Shown: positions 7,971-16,009 of the stretch, piece by piece | How positions within the stretch are numbered: position 1 is the stretch's first letter | Layout of the letters: each line of letters starts with the position of its first letter | IMG/VR virus record: IMGVR_UViG_3300032213_002007 | Coordinates: 1 to 21,938 of that record | Direction: 5' to 3' (one strand) | From: a virus | Length of the DNA stretch: 21,938 nucleotides | The notes under the pieces: generated by a model | The model's database searches: none | Seen by the model: the letters and a program-made list of their open reading frames with translations, nothing else | Told to the model about the DNA's origin: nothing | Translations under genes and position numbers: made by a program

Positions 7971-8347
7971 TGGAATTTTACATAAAACAAAACGCAACTC
8001 TTCCTGTATTAAAAATGCAGGTTGTTAAAGATGGTAGAGCTGGGTTTCTACAACTAATGGAAGATTTGGCGGTTTCTACAATCTTTTTTACAATGATAGA
8101 TGTGGAGACAGGAATTCCTAAAATAGTTTCGGCTCCTTGTGGTATAGTACCTTTAATCTTACCTGTTGGCGCCGCCCCCGAATATTACGTATATTTTCAA
8201 TTTAAAGCAAGAGATACAAATACACCTGGTAGATACCAAGGTCAATTCTTAATTAAAAATGATGAAGGTAATCTAATCTTACCAATCAGAGAAGAATTAT
8301 ACATTAACATACAAGAAAGTTTTATTTCAGAAACTGCGTGTTGTTAA
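7970..8347 (+). CDS. Small BppU-like beta-sandwich protein, possible virion component
   Basis: The 125-residue protein looks like the N-terminal beta-sandwich of lactococcal baseplate protein BppU and similar fibre-attachment domains. A first strand, FYIKQNATLPVLKMQVV, is followed by STIFFTMIDVETGIPKIV, which matches the f-M-d family strand. GIVPLILP...YYVYFQFKARDTNTPGRYQGQF matches the 'y..t..GxYxxxF' segment, and LPIREELYINI closes the domain. In BppU-type proteins this domain anchors receptor-binding parts to the baseplate. The C-terminus ends in two cysteines (ETACC), unusual for a cytoplasmic phage protein. It sits between the glycosylation genes and DNA polymerase, away from the tail genes. 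The fold call is from pattern only; it could be an unrelated immunoglobulin-like protein. Confidence 0.5.
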   Translation: MEFYIKQNATLPVLKMQVVKDGRAGFLQLMEDLAVSTIFFTMIDVETGIPKIVSAPCGIVPLILPVGAAPEYYVYFQFKARDTNTPGRYQGQFLIKNDEGNLILPIREELYINIQESFISETACC

Positions 8348-8378
8348 TTTGATTAGTCAATTTTTTATTGTATATTTA
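8348..8378 (+). promoter_or_regulatory. Candidate Bacteroidota-type promoter before DNA polymerase
   Basis: TTTG at 8348-8351 and TATATTTA at 8371-8378 are separated by 19 bases. The known Bacteroidota sigma-A promoter has TTTG around -33 and TAnnTTTG around -7; the match differs only in the last base. It lies in the 87-base gap before the polymerase start, which fits early transcription by the host polymerase. AT-rich DNA gives chance matches, so this is a candidate. Confidence 0.45.
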
Positions 8379-8392
8379 CAACAGAAGGTAAA

Positions 8393-8410
8393 TTTCACGA
8401 TGGTGTGAAA
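8393..8410 (+). promoter_or_regulatory. Hairpin in the DNA polymerase leader
   Basis: TTTCAC at 8393-8398 pairs exactly with GTGAAA at 8405-8410 around a six-base GATGGT loop, ending 24 bases before the polymerase ATG. T4 gp43 is known to repress its own translation by binding a leader hairpin just before gene 43. The position here is suggestive, but the loop does not resemble the T4 operator. The stem and loop also contain ATG-GTG-TGA, a two-codon reading frame (8400-8408). Confidence 0.4.
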
Positions 8411-8434
8411 GCTAATAAACCAACTGTATAAATT

Positions 8435-11164
8435 ATGATATCTAACGAAGAAATTGAATCGTTCTTACACGGGAACGACCCCGAAGAATTTATAGTCGCT
8501 ATTGAGTACGACTATCGTGAAAACTGCATTTACAAAATTAAAGAGATTCCTGGTAAAGGAAAAGAAATCCGTAAGGATACATTTACACCATTTGCTTGGG
8601 TAGGTGACCTACGTGGTATTAACTTTTACGGTAACTCAAAAGCCGCTCAGAAAGAAGCCATGACCAAACATGGTATTATGATTGACAAATTGGAAACCCA
8701 TGGTAATGAAAGATTACAAAATGGTATGACCTTTATGGTGAAATCACTTAAAGGGTATAGAGAACTTATCCAATTCTTTAGAGAAGGTGGTTGTGACCCA
8801 TGGGGTGAAAAAACAAAAGACAAAGTAATGGTTCTACCTCCTGTAGAACAATATTTAATATCCAAAGAAAAAAGATTATTTAAAGGGTTTGAAAACTATG
8901 AAGAGGTAACCAGACTTGTATATGACTTAGAGACGACCGCTCTTGAACCAAAGGACGGTCGTATCTTCATGATTGGAATTAAAACAAATAAGGGATATCA
9001 CCGAGTTATTGAGTGTATGGATGAGGCAGAAGAAAAGAATGCTATCATTGAATTCTTCAAGGTAATTAACGAATTAAAACCAAGTATAATTGGTGGGTAT
9101 AATTCGGCAAACTTTGATTGGCATTGGATTTTTGAAAGATGTAACATATTGGGAATTGACCCAAAGAAGATTTGTAAATCGTTACATCCTGACCATTCAT
9201 TCACAAGAAAAGATAGTATGTTGAAACTTGCAAATGAAGTTGAGACATTTACTCAGACCTCAATTTGGGGATACAATGTAATTGATATTATCCATGCGGT
9301 TCGTAGAGCTCAGGCAATCAACTCAAGTATTAAATCTGCGGGTTTGAAATACATCACCCAATATATTAATGCAGAAGCCCCTGACCGTGTTTACATTGAC
9401 CACTTAGATATTGGACCATTCTATACAAAGAAAGAAGATTTTTGGTTAAACATTAAAAACGGTAACTACAAGAAAGTTGGTGTAGATTCTAAGATTGATG
9501 AAATATGTGAAAAACGTAATGACATCTATAATAAAATTAGTGGTGACAAATTAGTTGAGATGTATCTTGACGATGACTTGGATGAAACCCTAAAGGTTGA
9601 CCAAGAGTTTAATCAAGGTTCGTTCTTGTTGGCTGCGATGATTCCAACAACATATGAAAGGGTTTCAACTATGGGTACCGCAACATTATGGAAAATGTTG
9701 ATGTTGGCTTGGTCTTATAAACATGGACTTGCAATACCAGCTAAACAAGGTAAGACAGACTTCGTAGGAGGTCTCTCACGACTACTTAAGGTTGGTTACT
9801 CTAAAGATGTACTCAAACTTGACTTCTCGTCTCTATACCCATCTATTCAGCTCGTACACGATGTATTTCCTGACTGTGATGTAACAGGTGCAATGAAAGG
9901 AATGTTAAAATGGTTCCGTGATACTCGTATCAGATACAAAGAACTTGCTGAAGAGTTTTATGAATCAGACCGTAAGAAATCTGAATCATATGGTAATAAA
10001 CAATTACCGATTAAAATCTTCATCAACTCCATGTTTGGAGCGTTGTCGGCACCACAGGTTTATGCTTGGGGTGACATGTATATGGGAGAACAGATTACTT
10101 GTACAGGTAGACAATATCGTCGTCAAATGATTAAGTTCTTTATGACTAAAGGTTATGTTCCATTGGTAATGGATACGGATGGTGTGAACTTTTCAACTCC
10201 GACTGATGCTAAAGACCGAGTTTATGTTGGACGTGGATTGAATTGGAAAGTTAAATTGGGTAAAGAATACTATGGTCCTGAAGCTGATGTTGCTGAGTAT
10301 AACGATATTTTCATGAGAGGTGAGATGGCATTAGATACAGATGGGGTATGGCCTTCGTGTATTAACTTGGCTCGTAAAAACTATGCCGTTATGGACGCCA
10401 AAGGTAAAATCAAACTTACAGGTAATAGTATCAAGTCAAAGAAACTCCCTCTTTATATTGAGGAGTTCTTAGATAAAGGAGTTAAAATGTTACTTCAAGG
10501 TGATGGCAAATCATTTGTGGAATATTATTACGAATACATACAAAAAATATTTGACAAACAAATCCCGTTAAGTAAGATTGCCCAACGTGCTAAAGTTAAA
10601 TTAAGTATGGATGATTATAAAAAACGTCTAACTGAAAAAACTAAATCAGGTAATAGTATGAGTCGTATGGCTCATATGGAACTTGCGTTACAGGCAAACT
10701 TAAATGTGAGTTTGGGTGATGTTATTATGTATGTGAATAACGGTATTAAAGCATCTCATGGTGATGTTCAAAAGAAGGGTGACGGTGTTCAAATCAATTG
10801 TTATATGTTGGATAAAGACATTTTGGATAACGACCCTAATTTGACAGGTGATTACAATGTTCCAAGAGCAATAACAACATTTAATAAAAGGATTGAACCT
10901 TTATTGGTTTGTTTTAAAACTGAAGTTAGAGAAGGGTTAATTGTTACCGACCCTGAGAAAAGAGGTATCTTTACAACAGCACAATGTGAACTAATTAATG
11001 GTGAACCTTTTGAAGATGCGGACCAAGATAAATTAGAGGATGTTTTAGCAATAACAGATGCTGAAATGTCTTATTGGGAGAAACGAGGTTTGAATCCTGA
11101 CTATATGTATGACTTAGCTGAAGAAGGTTGGCAAGAAAAGTTAGGAATTCTTGAGACCGTCTGA
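8435..11164 (+). CDS. 43: Family B DNA polymerase, T4 gp43-like, with 3'-5' exonuclease
   Basis: The 909-residue protein is near the length of T4 gp43 (898). It copies the phage genome and proofreads. Exonuclease motif I is YDLETT (D164, E166), motif II is YNSANFDW (D228) and motif III is YLDDD (Y377, D381). Polymerase motif A is KLDFSSLYPSI (D463), motif B is KIFINSMFGA (K527, N531) and motif C is MDTDG (D580, D582). All catalytic acids are present. Motif B has Phe534 where this family almost always has Tyr (NSxYG). There is no intein or split in the polymerase, unlike several large phages. The gene has its own leader with a host-type promoter and hairpin. Its last 24 bases overlap the 3' end of the convergent minus-strand gene. 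Confidence 0.96.
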   Translation: MISNEEIESFLHGNDPEEFIVAIEYDYRENCIYKIKEIPGKGKEIRKDTFTPFAWVGDLRGINFYGNSKAAQKEAMTKHGIMIDKLETHGNERLQNGMTFMVKSLKGYRELIQFFREGGCDPWGEKTKDKVMVLPPVEQYLISKEKRLFKGFENYEEVTRLVYDLETTALEPKDGRIFMIGIKTNKGYHRVIECMDEAEEKNAIIEFFKVINELKPSIIGGYNSANFDWHWIFERCNILGIDPKKICKSLHPDHSFTRKDSMLKLANEVETFTQTSIWGYNVIDIIHAVRRAQAINSSIKSAGLKYITQYINAEAPDRVYIDHLDIGPFYTKKEDFWLNIKNGNYKKVGVDSKIDEICEKRNDIYNKISGDKLVEMYLDDDLDETLKVDQEFNQGSFLLAAMIPTTYERVSTMGTATLWKMLMLAWSYKHGLAIPAKQGKTDFVGGLSRLLKVGYSKDVLKLDFSSLYPSIQLVHDVFPDCDVTGAMKGMLKWFRDTRIRYKELAEEFYESDRKKSESYGNKQLPIKIFINSMFGALSAPQVYAWGDMYMGEQITCTGRQYRRQMIKFFMTKGYVPLVMDTDGVNFSTPTDAKDRVYVGRGLNWKVKLGKEYYGPEADVAEYNDIFMRGEMALDTDGVWPSCINLARKNYAVMDAKGKIKLTGNSIKSKKLPLYIEEFLDKGVKMLLQGDGKSFVEYYYEYIQKIFDKQIPLSKIAQRAKVKLSMDDYKKRLTEKTKSGNSMSRMAHMELALQANLNVSLGDVIMYVNNGIKASHGDVQKKGDGVQINCYMLDKDILDNDPNLTGDYNVPRAITTFNKRIEPLLVCFKTEVREGLIVTDPEKRGIFTTAQCELINGEPFEDADQDKLEDVLAITDAEMSYWEKRGLNPDYMYDLAEEGWQEKLGILETV

Positions 11165-11476
11165 AGATAAAATATACCAATTACCCGAGCAGAATCTAAA
11201 TTCAATACAAGCATATTTGTCGGCAACGATTTCATCGTAGTCTTCATCAATCTTACCCGTATCAGGTTTGATTATAATTCTTGTCATTGCTTTTACCACA
11301 ACGTGGTCAGTTGTTTTAGAATCTAAAATAATTGTAGATTCTGCCACATTTCTTACAATAACACATTCTTCACCGTTAGTTCTGTATTCCCTTTCAGATA
11401 CAATTGAAATTTCTGATGTTTCTAAAATTTCACCGTTGATTAATCTTGTAGATGGGATTGTTCTTATAATTGCCAT
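11141..11476 (-). CDS. Small beta-rich phage protein, possible virion component
   Basis: The 111-residue protein is predicted to be almost all beta strand, alternating hydrophobic and polar residues: CVIVRNVAESTIILDS, DHVVVKAMTRIIIKPD, CIEFRFCSGNWYILSSDG. The closing 'GNWYILSSDG' resembles the end of repeat units in phage tail fibre and decoration proteins. I do not recognise a named family. The start is four bases after the neck-like gene's stop on the same strand, so they are probably co-transcribed, which also points to a structural role. The 3' end overlaps the 3' end of the polymerase gene by 24 bases. It has no signal peptide or membrane segment. Confidence 0.7.
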   Translation of the reverse strand: MAIIRTIPSTRLINGEILETSEISIVSEREYRTNGEECVIVRNVAESTIILDSKTTDHVVVKAMTRIIIKPDTGKIDEDYDEIVADKYACIEFRFCSGNWYILSSDGLKNS

Positions 11477-11480
11477 AATA

Positions 11481-12602
11481 TTAAATTACATATATTTGAC
11501 GAGGCATTGCTCTGAACTTCATTTGTTTATTTAAGTTCTCGGCAATTAAGGCTTCTCTTTCCATAACTTTCTCAGGTCTTAATCTGGTTAACCAACCTTC
11601 AGCACCTGTAAGTTCCTCTATTAATTTTGTTTTTTCATCTTTACCCTCGGTCAACAAACTTGTGTAGTCCATGGTTAATTCTGAATCGGGAACTTTTAAG
11701 TTTCCACTATATTTTCCTCTAACCCTACCTAATGTTTCTTTAACGTAAGCGGTAAACCATCTTCTAACCCATTGTTGTGCGGGTACGTTTAAGTCAGACC
11801 AAGTAAGTTCCTCTAATGGAACATCGTTTGGTGATTTAATTACATCAGGGTTATTTTTTAAACAGTCTGCTCTACTATCAGGTGTTACATCGTAATACCA
11901 ATACCAAACAGCTTTACCTACGTATTGACTATAATTCCCCCAGTTAAAACTATTACCAGGTGCATTGTATAATTGTAAATCTTTTTTACCGTCAGGTAAT
12001 GCTGTAATTCTATAAGTTAAAGAACCACCAAGGATTCTGTTTAATATATTTGCTTCTTGCATTCTTATTAGATAGTCAAACCCTGACATCATAAAATAAG
12101 AACCTTGATATCCCATTTGAGCAAAACCAGCCTCATTGGCACCAAGTCCAACACCACCAAATCCACCAATACCACCCATACCAAATGCGGTAATAGGTTG
12201 GTTACTAAACCACAACACTTCGTTGATTTCACGACCTGCAGGAATTTCGTAGTTTTGTTTGTTCTCTTCAAGAATGATATAATCTTTCTTTAATACCCAA
12301 GGACCTTCGGCTTGTAAACCAACAATTTTTGAATACGAATACGAAAACTGTTGTTCAAAATCCATTGTTCTTGTAATCAATGCTCTTGAAACAGACTTTT
12401 CAGTCATATTCAAGTTAACCAAGTTAACCCATTGACTATCAATCAACCAATTTAAAATGTATTGTTCATAATCTTGAATAGAAAGTTCCATTAAAGAATC
12501 CATCATTTCATCTTCAATTTCAACACTTCTAATTGGGGCTCCCAATAAGTGTTTAACTCTCGTATAAATTTTTGACCTTTCTGGTTCTGGTATTACTGAC
12601 AT
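11481..12602 (-). CDS. gp13-like neck protein
   Basis: The 373-residue protein opens with VKHLLGAPIRSVEIEDEMM (residues 17-35). An LGaP-x-VEI-D-xQ opening followed by a helix is typical of T4-type gp13 neck proteins, which form a ring between portal and tail and close the filled head. A beta strand region (KKDYIILEENKQNYEIPAGREINEV, split in two strands) is next, then a Gly-rich loop (FGMGGIGGFGGVGLG) followed by a helix with LIRMQEANILNRIL. Cyanophage gp13 proteins have a similar Gly-rich segment followed by a helix. The C-terminus has basic and aromatic residues (QQWVRRWFTAYVKETLGRVRGKYSG). The protein is longer than T4 gp13 (309). It is on the minus strand, opposite to the other tail genes here. 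A baseplate role is the main alternative. Confidence 0.58.
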   Translation of the reverse strand: MSVIPEPERSKIYTRVKHLLGAPIRSVEIEDEMMDSLMELSIQDYEQYILNWLIDSQWVNLVNLNMTEKSVSRALITRTMDFEQQFSYSYSKIVGLQAEGPWVLKKDYIILEENKQNYEIPAGREINEVLWFSNQPITAFGMGGIGGFGGVGLGANEAGFAQMGYQGSYFMMSGFDYLIRMQEANILNRILGGSLTYRITALPDGKKDLQLYNAPGNSFNWGNYSQYVGKAVWYWYYDVTPDSRADCLKNNPDVIKSPNDVPLEELTWSDLNVPAQQWVRRWFTAYVKETLGRVRGKYSGNLKVPDSELTMDYTSLLTEGKDEKTKLIEELTGAEGWLTRLRPEKVMEREALIAENLNKQMKFRAMPRQIYVI

Positions 12603-12626
12603 ATCTAATAAATATCAATTAGTTTA

Positions 12627-14159
12627 TTATTGTATATTGTACATTAGTGAATCCACAGGAAACACAAAATTACCTCTAACAATTTTAGGTTTCTTATTAA
12701 ATATCAAAACATTCTTACCTTTTTGAAAAATCATTAGGTCTGTGTTATAAATCTTAACACTTGCCGTACCCTCTAAAGTAATTCCGTTTTCACCAATAAT
12801 CATATTTCTAAATGGTTTAATTTGACCTGTTAAAACTTCACCGTCTTTTGTAATCTCTAAATCAACACCTTGTATTGCGTCTCTTTTGTTTCCTAATTCA
12901 CCAATCACTTCAATCTTAACATCTTTTCCAAAATGTCTTTTTAGAATTGATGCGGTAATTTCTTCTCGTTTTGAACCAGCCTTATCTTTTTCAGTTAAAG
13001 TTCTTAAGAGGTTGTGAAGAGTTAAACTATCCTTATCAAAGATTCTATATTTGAAGTGGTCAATTGCCTTAATAAACCTTTCAACTTCTTTCTTTTGTTC
13101 TGCAGGCTTTTTATCCATAAAACTAATTGGTTGTTTACCTGGCATTTTTGAAATAACCTGATTTAAATCTTTTAATAAAATACAAAACGATGTATAGTTC
13201 GTGTTTAATTTATTAATAACTGACCTACCTGGACCTTCAAGGTCATAAACACCAGGTAGTTGGTCATTTTCAGGTTTTACTATATAGTTTTCAGGGAAAA
13301 CATCTTTCATGATTTTATTAATACCATTCATATAAGTCCATTTAACATCTGAATTTACGTTGAATAACATTCTATAAAATTCATTTTCAGATTGAGAACA
13401 CATTTCAGATTTACCTTCACTCAAAACTTGTTTCATTTTTGTTGATTCGGTTAATTTGGTTTCAACTCTCATTTCATACATCTTGGTAACAAAGTCCCAA
13501 TTAACTACTTTCCAAAAGTTTGTAATGTATTCATCTCTTTTGTTTCTATACTTTAGATAGTAAGCGTGTTCCCACAAATCTAATCCGAGTAACGGAAATC
13601 CCCCACCTTCAATCACATTCATTAATGGATTGTCTTGGTTTGGAGTTGACATAATTTTTAATGTATTATTTGATGTCAGAATTAACCACACCCAACCTGA
13701 ACCAAAACGGTCTTTGGCTTGTTTTTCAAATTCTTTTTTAAAGTTGGTGAATGTACCCCATTGTTTGGTTATCTTTTTATAAAGTTCACCGTCAAGTTTT
13801 TTAGGGTCGGGGGTCAACATGTTCCAAAACAATGCGTGGTTAAATGCCCCACCTGCGTTGTTTCTTATTGTCTTATCAAAACGACTGATGGTCTTGATAA
13901 TTTTTTCTAAATCTAAATCTCCGTATTTCTTTTTAGCCAATGCGTCGTTTAGTTTATCCACGTACCCTTTATAATGTTTATTATAATGAAAGTTCATTGT
14001 CTCTGGGTCAATAAACTGTTTGAGGGCTGTATAGGAGTAAGGTAACTTTTCTATTCCTATTTTTTTCATTTCGGTAATCAACAACTCTTTTTCTTGGTTA
14101 ACGTGGTTTTCAAGTATTTGGTTTTCTAGTTGTTGGATTTTCTCTTGTGTTTTTTTCAT
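12627..14159 (-). CDS. Fusion: Mn-type superoxide dismutase plus possible PD-(D/E)XK nuclease domain
   Basis: The 510-residue protein has a Mn/Fe superoxide dismutase domain at about residues 38-228, which converts superoxide to hydrogen peroxide and oxygen. All four metal ligands are present: H58 in NFHYNKH, H108 in FNHALFW, D194 and H198 in LDLWEHAYY. The second-shell H62 and Y66 are also conserved. The Gln that tunes the metal sits at NQDNP (Q175) and Gly replaces it in NNAGGAFNH, the pattern of manganese rather than iron enzymes. A predicted coiled-coil helix (1-35) precedes it. After a linker with TKLTEST...LSEGK (233-250) comes a 260-residue region ending in GVDLEI (D433) and GQIKP (Q446, K448), a layout like D-(Q/E)xK of PD-(D/E)XK nucleases. 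The nuclease call is weak. It lies between helicase and neck genes; active SOD seems likely. Confidence 0.85.
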   Translation of the reverse strand: MKKTQEKIQQLENQILENHVNQEKELLITEMKKIGIEKLPYSYTALKQFIDPETMNFHYNKHYKGYVDKLNDALAKKKYGDLDLEKIIKTISRFDKTIRNNAGGAFNHALFWNMLTPDPKKLDGELYKKITKQWGTFTNFKKEFEKQAKDRFGSGWVWLILTSNNTLKIMSTPNQDNPLMNVIEGGGFPLLGLDLWEHAYYLKYRNKRDEYITNFWKVVNWDFVTKMYEMRVETKLTESTKMKQVLSEGKSEMCSQSENEFYRMLFNVNSDVKWTYMNGINKIMKDVFPENYIVKPENDQLPGVYDLEGPGRSVINKLNTNYTSFCILLKDLNQVISKMPGKQPISFMDKKPAEQKKEVERFIKAIDHFKYRIFDKDSLTLHNLLRTLTEKDKAGSKREEITASILKRHFGKDVKIEVIGELGNKRDAIQGVDLEITKDGEVLTGQIKPFRNMIIGENGITLEGTASVKIYNTDLMIFQKGKNVLIFNKKPKIVRGNFVFPVDSLMYNIQ

Positions 14160-14165
14160 AAATTT

Positions 14166-14192
14166 GGATTATCCGTTGTATATAAATAATCC
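14166..14192 (-). repeat. Inverted repeat in SOD-fusion leader, with a TATAAATA box on the + strand
   Basis: GGATTAT at 14166-14172 is the exact reverse complement of ATAATCC at 14186-14192. The arms lie 7-33 bases before the SOD-fusion start on the minus strand and may form a leader hairpin. Within it, 14181-14188 reads TATAAATA on the + strand, identical to the T4 late promoter box, but pointing away from the SOD gene and into the helicase gene antisense. Confidence 0.4.
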
Positions 14193-14200
14193 GTAGTTGC

Positions 14201-15952
14201 TTAATTTCGCAGATTATTAATTCTTTGTAGGATTTCTTCTGCTGCGTCGGCGGGGTGTTGGTCATCTCCCATTACTGTTGCAATGACTTGTTTTTTGTTG
14301 TTTAGGATATCGTAGATGATTCCTTCTATTGTATTTTCAAAGATTGGGTAATAAACCAAAACATTATTCTTTTGTCCGTAACGATAAGCTCGGTCTTCTG
14401 ATTGGGCGTGGTCTGAAGGTAAAAATGACAAGTCATTCATAATAACCGCTTCCGCGGCGGTTAATGTAATACCAACACCAGCTGCTTTAATATTACCAAC
14501 AAAAACTTTAACTTTTGGATTGTCTTGGAATTGGTCAACTGAATGTTGACGTTCAGGTTTTGACATTGAACCATCAAGTTTAACCGCTGCCTTTCCAAAA
14601 TGTTCGGTAATTTTATTTAAAGAATCGGTAAAGTTACAGAATATGATAACTTTTTTATCTTGTTCTAAAATGTTCTCAGCAAGTTCAATTGTCTGAGCAA
14701 TTTTTTCATCGGCAATGATTTGTCTAACTTTTGTAAGTTTTGAGAATTGAACGGTTAACGATTTTGATTCCTCAGGATTCTTGTCGTACCAATCGTAATA
14801 CTCTCCCATCACTTCCTCATATTGTTTTGATTTTAATCTCAAATAAACGGGGGTGATAATCTTGTCAGGTAAATCAAGAACATTTTCTTTTAATCGTCTT
14901 AAAGTTAAACCTAAAGTTCTGTCCCTTAATTCTTCAAGGTTTGATGCTCCAGTTACATTCCAAACTTTTCTACCACCAACATTAAATTGATAACCCGCAC
15001 AATATCTGATAGCGTAAGCCATCCAATTCTTTGCAACGGGTGAGTCAATTAAACTTAATAGGTTGAAATAATCAATTGGTCTTGATGTCATTGGGGTACC
15101 CGTTAACAACCAAAGTCTTTCGGTTTTTTTAACAATGTCGTTAATTAATTTTGTTCTTTGAGCTGTAGCATTCTTAATATAGTGTGCCTCATCAACAATA
15201 ACCAAATCAAAATTGGCAGTAAGAACTTGCGACTCATCTTTCTTTTTAGGGTCATGGAAGTTTTTTATTATATCGTAATTTGTAATAACAAAATCTGCAT
15301 CGGTACTAAAGTTTTTACCTTCCGCAATATAAATTGTTTTATCTGAATAGTTTTCAATCTCACGTTTCCAGTTAATCTTCAAAGTCGCAGGACAAATAAT
15401 TAATACTTTTTTTGAACCTGATTCTAACGCGGCAATAATCGTTGAGGTTGTTTTACCAAGACCCATATCATCTGCCAAGATAAACTTTTTATTTTCAACT
15501 AATTTTTGGATTGCTTCTTTTTGGTGTTCAAGTGGTGGACGATGAGAATATTTTGAATAATCAATGACAACATCTTTAACCGTGTTGTCTTTAATGATTG
15601 CCGCTTTTGGTAACCAAAAATCGTGAAGTTCTTCATTATCAAAAACTTTACCCCAAATATGGTATGCCTTTTCTTTATCCGCTAATAACTTTTCAACCCA
15701 AACTTTTTGTGGTATTTCGGTGTATAGTTTATCGTCAGCCAATTTCTGGGCAAAATAGGCATCAAGAATCACCCACTTCTTGGCAACCTTTGGTTGCTTG
15801 TTGTGGAATGATACAATATATTCCGATTGGCTTCTTGTAGGATAGAATTTTTTGTTAATCTGTGATTTACGTTTTAATTCTAAAAGATAGTTATTACCAC
15901 CATCATAGGTCTCAAGAATCGCCATCGCTTTTGACTCCAAACTTATTTCCAT
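14201..15952 (-). CDS. SNF2-family DNA helicase/translocase
   Basis: The 583-residue protein has both RecA-like domains of superfamily 2 in SNF2 order. The approach element PPLEHQKEAI is at 139-148, Walker A DDMGLGKT at 161-168, motif Ia CPATLKINW at 187-195, the DEAH box at 254-257, motif III LTGTP at 283-287, motif V AGVGITLTAA at 491-500 and motif VI QSEDRAYRYGQ at 517-527. The LEHQ and QSEDRAYRYGQ forms point to the SMARCAL1/HARP-like group. The N-terminal 135 residues are unassigned. Family members use ATP to translocate on duplex DNA or reanneal and remodel forks. It is not the T4 UvsW type, whose motif VI reads differently. It is the first gene of the minus-strand block, preceded by a GATAAATA element. 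Confidence 0.93.
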   Translation of the reverse strand: MEISLESKAMAILETYDGGNNYLLELKRKSQINKKFYPTRSQSEYIVSFHNKQPKVAKKWVILDAYFAQKLADDKLYTEIPQKVWVEKLLADKEKAYHIWGKVFDNEELHDFWLPKAAIIKDNTVKDVVIDYSKYSHRPPLEHQKEAIQKLVENKKFILADDMGLGKTTSTIIAALESGSKKVLIICPATLKINWKREIENYSDKTIYIAEGKNFSTDADFVITNYDIIKNFHDPKKKDESQVLTANFDLVIVDEAHYIKNATAQRTKLINDIVKKTERLWLLTGTPMTSRPIDYFNLLSLIDSPVAKNWMAYAIRYCAGYQFNVGGRKVWNVTGASNLEELRDRTLGLTLRRLKENVLDLPDKIITPVYLRLKSKQYEEVMGEYYDWYDKNPEESKSLTVQFSKLTKVRQIIADEKIAQTIELAENILEQDKKVIIFCNFTDSLNKITEHFGKAAVKLDGSMSKPERQHSVDQFQDNPKVKVFVGNIKAAGVGITLTAAEAVIMNDLSFLPSDHAQSEDRAYRYGQKNNVLVYYPIFENTIEGIIYDILNNKKQVIATVMGDDQHPADAAEEILQRINNLRN

Positions 15953-15996
15953 TCTTTTTTAATAAAAGTTTGTATTAAATATAGTTGAAGTTTGAG

Positions 15997-16004
15997 TATT
16001 TATC
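15997..16004 (-). promoter_or_regulatory. Candidate late promoter box, GATAAATA
   Basis: Read on the minus strand, this site is GATAAATA, one base from the T4 late box TATAAATA, 44 bases upstream of the helicase ATG. It could drive the helicase, SOD, neck and small-protein block. The site also abuts the ATG of the divergent gene at 16010. Confidence 0.3.
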
Positions 16005-16009
16005 AATAT

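Noticed and set aside
14201-15952. UvsW assignment for the helicase
   Set aside because: Motifs DDMGLGKT, LTGTP and QSEDRAYRYGQ are SNF2/SMARCAL1-type, whereas UvsW has a different motif VI.
15992-15994. TTG start for the neck-like gene
   Set aside because: It would add only MSIYQY; the in-frame ATG at 16010 is the standard start.
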